Below the pieces are notes generated by a model. The model was not told where the DNA came from, did no database searches, and saw only the letters and a list, made by a program, of their open reading frames with translations. Made by a program: the position numbers and the translations under genes. A DNA stretch of 61,296 bases, taken from contig JAISUH010000060.1 of the NCBI GenBank assembly GCA_031272205.1, positions 1-61,296 on the forward strand, in the 5' to 3' direction. Shown piece after piece: positions 1 to 8,402 of this stretch. The DNA is from Dysgonamonadaceae bacterium (lineage in GTDB: Bacteria > Bacteroidota > Bacteroidia > Bacteroidales > Dysgonomonadaceae). Position 1 is the first letter of the stretch. Each line of letters opens with the position of its first letter.

Positions 1-1
1 C

Positions 2-34
2 AACGGACAACCCATTCGTTGCATCAAAAACTAA
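2..34 (+). CDS. C-terminus of a FISUMP-like protein (partial)
   Basis: Only the last ten codons are in the window. They read NGQPIRCIKN and end in TAA. This closely resembles the end of the complete FISUMP (Fibrobacter succinogenes major paralogous domain) lipoprotein at 18875-20860, which finishes NGCSVRCVKE. The frame stops 16 bases before a hairpin terminator, which fits the end of a real gene. The family call rests on ten residues, so it is an inference. Confidence 0.5.
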   Translation, partial: NGQPIRCIKN

Positions 35-50
35 ACTGTTTATACAACGC

Positions 51-86
51 GAGCCTGACCTTTCGGGGTCGGGCTCTCGTTTTTTT
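51..86 (+). terminator. Rho-independent terminator, adjacent to the SusC start
   Basis: GAGCCTGACC (51-60) pairs with GGTCGGGCTC (67-76), with one G-T wobble, around a short loop. A run of T follows to 86. It would end the upstream FISUMP-like transcript. The hairpin ends only 11 bases before the ATG of the next gene, so it either sits in that gene's leader or leaves almost no room for a promoter. Confidence 0.75.
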
Positions 87-97
87 ATCAATACTGA

Positions 98-3000
98 ATG
101 AGAACAAAAATCACAAGAAAAGCTGTTGGGACTTTCCTGATGGGTTTATTCCTGTTTTCCACGCTAACCCTTTCGGCACAAGACAACAATCGTAAGGTGT
201 TGCACGGCTGGGTGCGCGACGCCGGCGGAGAACCCTTGCCCGGCGCTACCGTCAGCATTCAGGGCTCCAAGCAGGGCGCTGTTACCGACGCCGACGGGAA
301 TTACGTCTTAACCTTGCCGGCCGGTGATAACGTTACTTTAGTCTATTCCTTCATCGGAATGGAACAAAAAACGGTGAAATACAAGGGCGAACGTACGCTG
401 AATATCACGCTCGATAACGCGAATGCGCAGTTGGATGAGGTGGTGGTTACCGGTTATCAAAATATCCAGCGCCGCGACCTCGTGGGCGCCTATACCACAT
501 TGAAGGCCGACGAAGTCCTGATGCCCTCATACACCTCTATCGACCAGATGCTTCAGGGACGGGTGGCCGGTATGGTGGTAACCAGCACGAGCAGCCGCGT
601 GGGCACCTCGCCATCGATACAAATCCGCGGTACAAGCACCTTGTTGGGCAATCAAGACCCGCTGTGGGTGATAGACGGCATTATACAGGAAGACCCCTTG
701 GAACTCAGCGGCAGTTCGCTGATGACCGACGATTTGAAAAATATCATCGGCAACCAAATCTCGTGGTTGAATCCGGCCGATATCGAAAGCATTACAATAT
801 TGAAAGACGCTTCGGCCACAGCTATCTATGGCTCTAAGGCCTCTAACGGCGTTATCGAAATACAAACCAAAAAGAGCAAGAGCGACCGGTTGAGTATCAA
901 CTACAACGCCAATATGGTGGTTGGCACGCAACCCAACTACGGACAGTTCAACTGGATGAACTCGAAAGAGCGCGTAGCCTTTTCGCAAGAGGCTTTCAAC
1001 TGGGGAACACCCTATTACTCGGCGCCTTTCAAACAAATACATACCTACGAAGGTCTGTTGCGCATGTACCTTGAACACGATATCACGGTCGATGAATTTT
1101 TGGCCGAACGCAGCGCTATGGAGGTGAGAAACACCGATTGGTTTAAGCTGCTGACACGCACACCGATAAGCCATAATCACAATGTCAGCATGTCGGGCGG
1201 CACCAACAAATACAGCTACACCGCTTCGATGGGCTATAACAACAATCAGGGGCAGGAGATCGGCAACGACGGCGATCGCATGACAGGACGTATTGCCGTT
1301 ACGATGCGACCCTCGTCCCGTTTTACGATCAATGCCTCGCTCAACGGCAGCACCAGTACGACTAACAGCTTTGCTACCGGCGTCAATCCCTTGAGCTATG
1401 CAACCAACACCAACCGCACCATTGCATCGGATGCGTGGTATCAACGCCGTGCTTCATACTCTTATAACGATGCGGAGTCGCTGTCGTATAATTTTCTCAA
1501 CGAGCGCGACAACAGCGGTTCGCGCTCGCGTTCGAATCAGCTGCAAGCTGCATTAGACCTCAAATGGAACATCCTCGAATGGCTCACCTATCAGTTTACG
1601 GGCGGCTATACCACCCTCAATTCGTCGAACGAGGCATGGGAAAATGAGCGCACGTATTATGTGGCCAACAACTATCGCGGTTACGACTACAATTCGGTAA
1701 CTCCCGGCAGCGACCTGTATGCGGCGGCCTTGTTGCCCTTTGGCGGCGAGCTTTACACCAGCGATTCGCACCAGAACTCATACAACATTCAGAACAAGTT
1801 GCAGATAAGCAAGACATTCAATCCCGAAAACCGCCTGAACGCCCTGCTGGGTTTCGAGCTACGTTCGGCGGAAAACAAAAGTTTGGCAAACACCGTCTAT
1901 GGCTACGTGCCCGAACGCGGCGAGGTGATTATCCCGCCCACCACGCCCGAAGCATTCGTTCCCATCACCAACTCGACGAGCGGATGGGGCATCCTGCGAC
2001 AGATGTATGAAGGAGGCTGGAAAAAGACCAACCAAACCAACAATTTCATGTCGTTTTTTGCGACCTTTGCTTATTCGCACAAAAACCGCTACGTCCTCAA
2101 CGCCAATATGCGTAACGATGCATCGAACCGTTTCGGACAGAACACCAACCGCCTGTTCGACCCTACCTATTCGCTGGGTTTTTCGTGGCGGGCATCGGAA
2201 GAATCCTTCCTCAAAGAGAACGTCAAATGGATTTCGTCGCTCAACCTGCGTGCCACTTACGGTATTCAGGGGAATGCGCTGACCAATGTCAGCCCCGATC
2301 TGATTCTCAATCAGGGTAAGGTGGCCGAGCTCTACAATCAATACGTTTCCACCATCTCGCAAATCCCCAATCCCTATCTTTCGTGGGAACGCACTACGTC
2401 GTGGAACTGGGGGTTGGACTTGGGTTTGTTCAACTTGCTGAACATGAACATCGAGTATTACACGCGCCGTTCCAACGCCGTGATCCGGCAGACCTTGCCC
2501 TACGAATACGGTATCGAATACATGAACCGCAACGGCGGCATCATCTACAACCGAGGCCTCGAATATACGTTGAACGTAACGCCCATCCATTCGGAAAAGA
2601 TGGCGCTCAGCATTAACCTGAACGCATCGAAAAACTGGAACGAGGGCGGCCAGACCACTGTCAATTACACCCGCACTCAGTTTATCAACGGCGCGTCGGA
2701 TGTGATCTTGAAAGAGGGTTATCCCTTAGGGTCGTTCTGGTCGTATTCGTTTGCCGGACTCAATGCAGAGACCGGCGAAGCCATGTTTAATTTGCTTGAT
2801 ATTCCCGCCGACCAACGCAGTAGAACGCTCGATCCGGCCTCCTATTTGGTGTATTCGGGTCAGAGGACGCCTTATTTTACGGGCGGTTTGGGATTGAGCT
2901 TCCGTTACAGGAGCGTAACGCTCAACACTACATTCTCGCTGCTTATGGGTAACAAGAAACGCTTGCCCTCGCCTTATGAGCAGTTCACCAGCTCGTATTA

Positions 3001-3394
3001 CATGCCCGATCCGACGGTCAACGTCAACCGCGATCTGCTGAATCGATGGAAAGAACCCGGCGACGAAGCACGCACCATCATCCCGTCGTTGCCGCGTGCC
3101 AGCAGTACACAGATCACTCTGCCCGACACGGAAACATCATACACCATACCTTTGTGGGCCATGTCGGATGCCATGGTGGTGGACGGCTCTTTCCTGCGTT
3201 GCCGCAGTGTGGGGCTGAACTGGCAAATGCAGCGTAGCCTGTGCGAGAGCCTCAAGGTGAAGAGCCTGTCGGTGAATTTTACCGTGGATAATCTATTTGT
3301 GCTGGCTGACAAACGCTTCAACGGTTTCGATCCGGAACTCAACAACAGCGTGTTACCGCATAACTATTCTTTAGGTTTCAATATAGGTTTTTAA
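98..3394 (+). CDS. SusC/RagA-type TonB-linked outer membrane protein
   Basis: A TonB-dependent beta-barrel importer of 1098 aa that works with the SusD partner directly downstream. It has a signal peptide (about 1-27, ending LTLSAQ) and a carboxypeptidase-regulatory-like domain (about 33-108, with GEPLPGATVSIQG and VTDADGNYVL). The conserved LDEVVVTGY box is at about 112-120. A plug follows, with IQIRGTSTL, DPLWVIDGII and SITILKDASATAIYGSKASNGVIEI split along it, and then the barrel to the C-terminal Phe. There is no N-terminal STN domain, so a direct signalling role through FecR is not expected. The ATG at 98 keeps a complete positively charged signal-peptide n-region. SusD follows after 12 bases. 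The substrate is unknown; the two peptidase-like genes downstream hint at a peptide- or protein-derived ligand (inference). Confidence 0.93.
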   Translation: MRTKITRKAVGTFLMGLFLFSTLTLSAQDNNRKVLHGWVRDAGGEPLPGATVSIQGSKQGAVTDADGNYVLTLPAGDNVTLVYSFIGMEQKTVKYKGERTLNITLDNANAQLDEVVVTGYQNIQRRDLVGAYTTLKADEVLMPSYTSIDQMLQGRVAGMVVTSTSSRVGTSPSIQIRGTSTLLGNQDPLWVIDGIIQEDPLELSGSSLMTDDLKNIIGNQISWLNPADIESITILKDASATAIYGSKASNGVIEIQTKKSKSDRLSINYNANMVVGTQPNYGQFNWMNSKERVAFSQEAFNWGTPYYSAPFKQIHTYEGLLRMYLEHDITVDEFLAERSAMEVRNTDWFKLLTRTPISHNHNVSMSGGTNKYSYTASMGYNNNQGQEIGNDGDRMTGRIAVTMRPSSRFTINASLNGSTSTTNSFATGVNPLSYATNTNRTIASDAWYQRRASYSYNDAESLSYNFLNERDNSGSRSRSNQLQAALDLKWNILEWLTYQFTGGYTTLNSSNEAWENERTYYVANNYRGYDYNSVTPGSDLYAAALLPFGGELYTSDSHQNSYNIQNKLQISKTFNPENRLNALLGFELRSAENKSLANTVYGYVPERGEVIIPPTTPEAFVPITNSTSGWGILRQMYEGGWKKTNQTNNFMSFFATFAYSHKNRYVLNANMRNDASNRFGQNTNRLFDPTYSLGFSWRASEESFLKENVKWISSLNLRATYGIQGNALTNVSPDLILNQGKVAELYNQYVSTISQIPNPYLSWERTTSWNWGLDLGLFNLLNMNIEYYTRRSNAVIRQTLPYEYGIEYMNRNGGIIYNRGLEYTLNVTPIHSEKMALSINLNASKNWNEGGQTTVNYTRTQFINGASDVILKEGYPLGSFWSYSFAGLNAETGEAMFNLLDIPADQRSRTLDPASYLVYSGQRTPYFTGGLGLSFRYRSVTLNTTFSLLMGNKKRLPSPYEQFTSSYYMPDPTVNVNRDLLNRWKEPGDEARTIIPSLPRASSTQITLPDTETSYTIPLWAMSDAMVVDGSFLRCRSVGLNWQMQRSLCESLKVKSLSVNFTVDNLFVLADKRFNGFDPELNNSVLPHNYSLGFNIGF

Positions 3395-3406
3395 ATACAT
3401 ACAGCA

Positions 3407-4945
3407 ATGAAAATACGCTATATATACACTATTGTCGCAATTTTTGCTCTATCGGCTTGCTCTGATTTTTTAGAGCCCAAGTCGCAAAGCGAATACGTGC
3501 CCAAAGATGCCAATGCCTTGCAGGAGATGCTCATTGGTTCGGCATATCCCGCGCACAAGGGTGGGGGATATATCTTGACTTATTTAGAGTTTTTTAGCGA
3601 CGATATTCAACTTCATAAAACGGATTATCAGTTTAATATCAACAATGCGGGTGAGGCCAAAGCGCTGCAAGCCGCGTTTACATGGCAACCCGATATGTTT
3701 TTCACCATGACGCTCAACAGCTATAACATCCACAATATATGGGATGGCTATTACGACTATATATTGGGAGCCAATGCCGCGCTCGATTATATCGACGACG
3801 TGGAGGGCACTGACGACGAGAAAAACTATGTGCGGGCGCAAGCCTACGCGCTGCGAAGTTTTTACTATTTCATGCTCGTCAATCATTTTGGAGCGCCCTA
3901 CAACTACAACCGCGACGCATTGGGCGTGCCGTTGAAGCTCGACAGTCAGTTGGCGTCGTCGGAGAACTTGCTGCAACCGCGCAACACGGTGGAAGATGTT
4001 TACAATCAGATTCTCAAAGACCTCGACGAGGCCGAACGGCTTTTTATCGATTTGCCCGAAGCCAAGCAAAATCCGTCGGAATACTTGGTGGGACTGCCCA
4101 TGATTCAGTTGCTGAAATCGCGGGTGTATCTCTATATGGAACGTTGGGCTGACGCCCAAACTTATGCCGCTAAGGTGATCAACGACTGGTCGTTTGTACT
4201 GCACAACCTCAATTCGAGTACTTATGCAGCCACAGCGATGAAGCCCTATTACAACTTCACCAATACCCGCGCAAAATCGCCCGAAATCATTTGGCTGTAC
4301 GGCAAAATATCTGACCTTACCGACTTGTTTGACGGCACCGTAACACGCACAGACAACGGCACTACCCTGTTACGCAATGCTTTCACCGCATCGACTACGC
4401 TGTTGAACAGTTTTAAGACCGGCGACCTGCGCAAGGACAAATACATCTCGAAGGAGTTTGACCGTCAAAACAATGTGTTTTTGGCATCCAACTATTCCGC
4501 TTTCGGCAAGTATAACATCACCGAGCGGGGCGTTCCCGATGGTTCGGCCAATTTTGCGCTTTCGTTCCGTTTGTCGGAAGCCTATCTCAATTTGGCTGAA
4601 GCAGCTGCGTTCAATGGGCAAGAAGATGTGGCGCGTGACGCCATTCACACACTGCTGCAAAACCGTTATTCGGCCGGTACAATAGAGGATGCTACAGGAC
4701 TGAGCGGCAACGACCTCCAACAATTTATCCGCGATGAACGGCGTAAAGAACTCTGCATGGAAGGACAACGTTGGTTCGACTTGCGGCGTTACGGTATGCC
4801 TGCGCTGACACATGCGTGGGATAACCAAAACTACACGCTTCAGGCCGAAGACCCGTCATATACCATGCCGATCCCCGAAGCCGTTCTTGAACGGAATACG
4901 AAATTAGTACAAAATCCGCTGGCTCCTGCACGGCAGCCCGGTTAA
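3407..4945 (+). CDS. SusD/RagB-family lipoprotein
   Basis: A surface ligand-binding lipoprotein of 512 aa that acts as the lid of the upstream SusC barrel. The lipobox is LSACSDFLEP near residue 17. The N-terminal helical region has the family pattern YVRAQAYALRSFYYFMLVNH, where SusD proteins carry their tetratricopeptide-like helices. The C-terminal signature is RRKELCMEGQRWFDLRRYG. It begins 12 bases after SusC and ends 13 bases before the next lipoprotein, so the genes are very likely cotranscribed. Nothing in it identifies the ligand. Confidence 0.93.
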   Translation: MKIRYIYTIVAIFALSACSDFLEPKSQSEYVPKDANALQEMLIGSAYPAHKGGGYILTYLEFFSDDIQLHKTDYQFNINNAGEAKALQAAFTWQPDMFFTMTLNSYNIHNIWDGYYDYILGANAALDYIDDVEGTDDEKNYVRAQAYALRSFYYFMLVNHFGAPYNYNRDALGVPLKLDSQLASSENLLQPRNTVEDVYNQILKDLDEAERLFIDLPEAKQNPSEYLVGLPMIQLLKSRVYLYMERWADAQTYAAKVINDWSFVLHNLNSSTYAATAMKPYYNFTNTRAKSPEIIWLYGKISDLTDLFDGTVTRTDNGTTLLRNAFTASTTLLNSFKTGDLRKDKYISKEFDRQNNVFLASNYSAFGKYNITERGVPDGSANFALSFRLSEAYLNLAEAAAFNGQEDVARDAIHTLLQNRYSAGTIEDATGLSGNDLQQFIRDERRKELCMEGQRWFDLRRYGMPALTHAWDNQNYTLQAEDPSYTMPIPEAVLERNTKLVQNPLAPARQPG

Positions 4946-4958
4946 CTTTTCAAACAAG

Positions 4959-5909
4959 ATGAAACGTATGAAAACGATATACAATGTGGCCGGAGCGCTG
5001 TTGCTGTGCCTCACGCTCACGACCTCCTGTTACAGAGAGGATGCGCTGACCCCTTCTGAGGGAGGCATCGAGCCCCGCTTCACACTCCCGCAAGGCAACA
5101 ATCCGTGGGACGACGACATCATGCAAATCTACGAGCAATATGGCGTTTATTTGATTTACACCGACTTGGAGATTTCCGATTTCAACCGCAACTGGGTGGG
5201 TACCATCGGTACCGACTACGAAGGATACAGCTCGCAAAACGATGCCATGACAGCGGGGTACGTCAAGTTTATGAAAACCCACATCTTCCCTTACCTTACT
5301 CCGCAGGTTTATAAAAAAGTGTTGCCCATGTATTGGTACATGGCCTATAACGTGCGAGCCAATTTCTTTGGTTTCCACACGCCGCAAAACAACATGTTCA
5401 ACGGATTGGATTTCTGGGCTATGTGTATGTACGGTATTCCCGACCCCGTAACGCAGGAGGACTTTGTTGTTCCCGTAGATCAGCAGACCTACGGACAGCG
5501 GCGTAAGATGGTGTTGGGAGAGATTTATAAACGGGCGGTAAACAACGGCAGTATCGTTATTCCCAACGAGTTTAAGGAAGGTTTCGACTTTGTTACCAAG
5601 TTGTCGTCCGATCCGTCGTCCAACGATTATTTTCTCACACGAGGATTTGCAGGAGGTATTTACTTGAACAAGTTCAATGGTACCAGCCGCGTGCCGGTAA
5701 ACAACGATCCGGCGCCGACGATGAGCGTTACTTTTGTCGATTACATTCACCTTATGATGTATTATACCGAAGATGAGCTCAATGCCCTATATGGCGATTA
5801 TCCCTTCCTCACCAATAAACTCAGTATAGTGTATAACCTGATGAAAGACCAGTACGGTATAGACCTGCACGAAGTTTGCGCCGGGCCTGCCGATTGGCAA
5901 TCGTTTTAA
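4959..5909 (+). CDS. SusCD-associated zinc metallohydrolase-like lipoprotein, catalytic motif lost
   Basis: A lipoprotein of 316 aa with lipobox TTSCYRED near residue 24. Its length, position after SusD, and segments such as IYEQYGVYLIYTD and SDFNRNW match the family called substrate import-associated zinc metallohydrolase lipoprotein (Peptidase_Mx1-like), whose members normally carry HExxH. I find no HExxH here. The helix where it would be expected reads KMVLGEIYKRAVNNG (about 183-197), so both metal-ligand histidines appear to be missing. The only HE pair is near the C-terminus (HEVCA, about 304) and does not fit. Inference: a binding protein derived from a protease. Family assignment is from memory of the family pattern, not a search. 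Confidence 0.75.
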   Translation: MKRMKTIYNVAGALLLCLTLTTSCYREDALTPSEGGIEPRFTLPQGNNPWDDDIMQIYEQYGVYLIYTDLEISDFNRNWVGTIGTDYEGYSSQNDAMTAGYVKFMKTHIFPYLTPQVYKKVLPMYWYMAYNVRANFFGFHTPQNNMFNGLDFWAMCMYGIPDPVTQEDFVVPVDQQTYGQRRKMVLGEIYKRAVNNGSIVIPNEFKEGFDFVTKLSSDPSSNDYFLTRGFAGGIYLNKFNGTSRVPVNNDPAPTMSVTFVDYIHLMMYYTEDELNALYGDYPFLTNKLSIVYNLMKDQYGIDLHEVCAGPADWQSF

Positions 5910-5931
5910 TAAAAGAAAGATCAATTATTTA

Positions 5932-8349
5932 ATGCGTTTAATGAAAGTTTTTTGTATTTTATTGTGCTGTATGTTCGGTACAACAGCCTTTTCACAGTCG
6001 TCAAGCGACTGGTTTAATGCTTCTCCGGCCGATGCTGACAGTGTGTATGGCGCGGCTGTCAACAAAGCGTATCAATATATAGCAGAGAAAAAATTGAAAG
6101 TGCGGAAACGCCCTATCGTGGCTCTTATCGGGTCGGGAATCGATCTCAATCAGCAGGACTTGCAACATGCGCGTCATGCCGACAGTTGGAATTTCTTAGG
6201 CGGAAAAGACGGGCGCGTGATGGATTGGGTTACTAACGAGGGCGACCGTGAATTTTTGCGTCTCAAAGACCTTTATGCCGATTATCTTTGCGAAGGCGAT
6301 ACGTTTTATAAGATTGTAAACGGGAGACGGCAACAGGTGGCGCCGCCCCAAAACCGCGACGAGTTTAATTATTACCGCTATCGCATCATGCCCGAATCGG
6401 AGCTGGCCTCCCTTTACAGCAGTTGGCAGTTTGCATACGTTACCGAAGAATATGTGGGGCGCATCGACAGCCTGATGCGGCAGCATTTTCCCAGCAAAGA
6501 GCTTACAATGAACGATTTTAAGGATTGTTATAACGAGTTAGCGCAGGCCGACAGCCTGATGAATGCCGTACTCACGGTGGTCAGCTATGCCTTCAATGTT
6601 TATCACACAGACAAATGGGAGCCGGTACGCAAGCTTTTAGGCAACCGCAGCGTGAGCAATGCACAGCAACGCTACCTGAATGCAATGGAACGTCGAGCTA
6701 ACGACCACCGCCAAGAGATTGTCGGCGATAATCCATTTGATATAAACGATATACGTTATGGGAATCGAGTCCTTGACACCTCCGATGCCTTGTCGGGCGT
6801 GATGCAGGCAGGCATTATTGCTGCCAAACGCGATAATCGGACAGGCATCGATGGTATTGCTCCTCAGGCGCAAATACTGTCCCTGCGTATCGATCCGGGC
6901 GTAGGTGAACCCTATCTGAAAGACATTGCAGTGGCCATCCGTTATGCAGTCAATCACGGCGCCGACATCATTGTGCTCTCGCAACAAAACAGCCTCTATC
7001 CCGAAGCGCAACGGGTCTGGGTAGCTGATGCGCTGCATGAAGCCGAAAAGCGAGGCGTATTGGTGATTGTGCCCGTATGGGAACTCTCTCGCGACATCGA
7101 TAAAGAGATTTTTTACCCCAATCGCGAAATGGGAGGCAGCGTGCTGACCAATCTTGTTACCGTGGCCGCTTCCGACCGTAAGGGACTGCCTGTCATGGCC
7201 GCTAACTACGGGTCGCATGCGCTCGATATCTTCGCTCCGGGGGTTGATATCCGCTCCACCTGCACCGGCGACAGCTGTTTAACGGCTTCAGGAGGAGGAC
7301 TTGCGGCAGCTACCGTAGCCGGGGTTGCAGCCCTGCTGAAAACCTATTTTCCCAAACTGACCGGCACGCAACTGCGCGATATCCTGTTGCAAAGCGTTAC
7401 TTCACGCCGCGGCGTAGAGGTGGAAAAAGGCATCCGTATCAATGGCAGAGCGACACAAGACTGGTTTTATTTTGAAGACTTGTGCGCATCGGCCGGGATT
7501 GTCAATGCCTGTCAGGCTGTGCTTGCTGCCGAAGAAATAACCCGCAATGGCAGCGTGAAAACCCTTTCGATAACGCCGGCAACGCCGGTTACAACGGTGC
7601 GCCCGCCTAACAGCCTGACGGAAGTTCTTCCCTTCACTGTGTCCGACGGACAAGCTATTGTCAGCGCTGTTACGGGTGGGGAGACGCCCGATTTTTCGTT
7701 TGCCCTGAACAACGATAGCGTGCTGCACCCTGAAACCTTGCCGTCATTCCTGCGAACAGCGGTGCTAACAGTCAATACCGAGCGACAACAAGTTACGGTT
7801 ACCAAGCCCTATCGTCCCTCTTACATACGCTTAGATGGCCGCATGGATTTCGATGCAGCTGCCGGACGCCTCAGCGAACTTCTCGGCAAGGGGATTGTGT
7901 CTATCGACTACCCGCACCGCAAGGTCTATTTTCAAACTTTCGACCGGACTCTTATCCCCAAGGATGAAGCCCAACCTGCCGAGCTGATCATCAAGGATGG
8001 AAAGCTCAATGTCATCGATCGCCGTTTCTTTTTGGAACAAATTTTTGATTATCGCAACGGCGATTCCATTTACCATGGATCCTTGCCCGTCGTTATCGAT
8101 TTTTGGGCTACATGGTGCGGCCCCTGCATGCGCATGATGCCGCAAATGGAGCAGATGGCGGAACGCTACAAAGGAAAGGTGCTGTTTTACAAAATCAACG
8201 CCGATCGCGAGAAAGACCTTTGCAAAGAGCTGAATATACAGTTGTTGCCAACATTATATTTCATTCCTGCGGACGGTAAACCCATCATCGAAACGGGTGC
8301 GCTGCCCGAAAAGTACGAGCAGATTATCGAAGAACAATTGTTGAAATAG
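5932..8349 (+). CDS. Catalytically dead subtilase (S8 fold) fused to a thioredoxin domain
   Basis: An 805-aa exported protein with a signal peptide at about 1-21. Residues about 60-530 follow the Bacteroidota S8 peptidase layout, including WNFLGGKDG, a helical insertion at about 105-265, GIDGIAPQAQILSLRI, and AGVAALLKTYFPKLTGTQLRDILL split across the last core helix. The Asp motif reads LIGSGID (Gly67 for Asp). The HGTHVAG motif reads SGVMQAG (Ser288 and Met291 for the histidines). The GTSMAAP motif reads GGGLAAA (Gly456 for the nucleophile Ser). The oxyanion Asn region reads VIVPVWELS. A beta-rich linker (about 540-690) leads to a thioredoxin domain (about 710-805) with an intact FWATWCGPC (Cys729, Cys732) and cis-Pro773. 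The reading frame is unbroken, so this is not a pseudogene. It is the fourth gene of the SusCD locus. Likely role: periplasmic substrate binding joined to thiol-disulfide exchange (inference). Confidence 0.88.
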   Translation: MRLMKVFCILLCCMFGTTAFSQSSSDWFNASPADADSVYGAAVNKAYQYIAEKKLKVRKRPIVALIGSGIDLNQQDLQHARHADSWNFLGGKDGRVMDWVTNEGDREFLRLKDLYADYLCEGDTFYKIVNGRRQQVAPPQNRDEFNYYRYRIMPESELASLYSSWQFAYVTEEYVGRIDSLMRQHFPSKELTMNDFKDCYNELAQADSLMNAVLTVVSYAFNVYHTDKWEPVRKLLGNRSVSNAQQRYLNAMERRANDHRQEIVGDNPFDINDIRYGNRVLDTSDALSGVMQAGIIAAKRDNRTGIDGIAPQAQILSLRIDPGVGEPYLKDIAVAIRYAVNHGADIIVLSQQNSLYPEAQRVWVADALHEAEKRGVLVIVPVWELSRDIDKEIFYPNREMGGSVLTNLVTVAASDRKGLPVMAANYGSHALDIFAPGVDIRSTCTGDSCLTASGGGLAAATVAGVAALLKTYFPKLTGTQLRDILLQSVTSRRGVEVEKGIRINGRATQDWFYFEDLCASAGIVNACQAVLAAEEITRNGSVKTLSITPATPVTTVRPPNSLTEVLPFTVSDGQAIVSAVTGGETPDFSFALNNDSVLHPETLPSFLRTAVLTVNTERQQVTVTKPYRPSYIRLDGRMDFDAAAGRLSELLGKGIVSIDYPHRKVYFQTFDRTLIPKDEAQPAELIIKDGKLNVIDRRFFLEQIFDYRNGDSIYHGSLPVVIDFWATWCGPCMRMMPQMEQMAERYKGKVLFYKINADREKDLCKELNIQLLPTLYFIPADGKPIIETGALPEKYEQIIEEQLLK

Positions 8350-8402
8350 ACATTACATACAGGCATTTTTTCGCTGTGCGGTTTCGAGCGCCGGACAATA
8401 CC

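Noticed and set aside
527-1444. 305-codon open frame antisense to the first susC
   Set aside because: It lies wholly inside susC on the other strand, has low-complexity composition and no family signature. Similar antisense frames shadow most long genes here.
5932-8349. The degenerate subtilase as a pseudogene
   Set aside because: The frame is uninterrupted over 805 codons, the signal peptide and the thioredoxin active site are intact, and only catalytic positions are altered.
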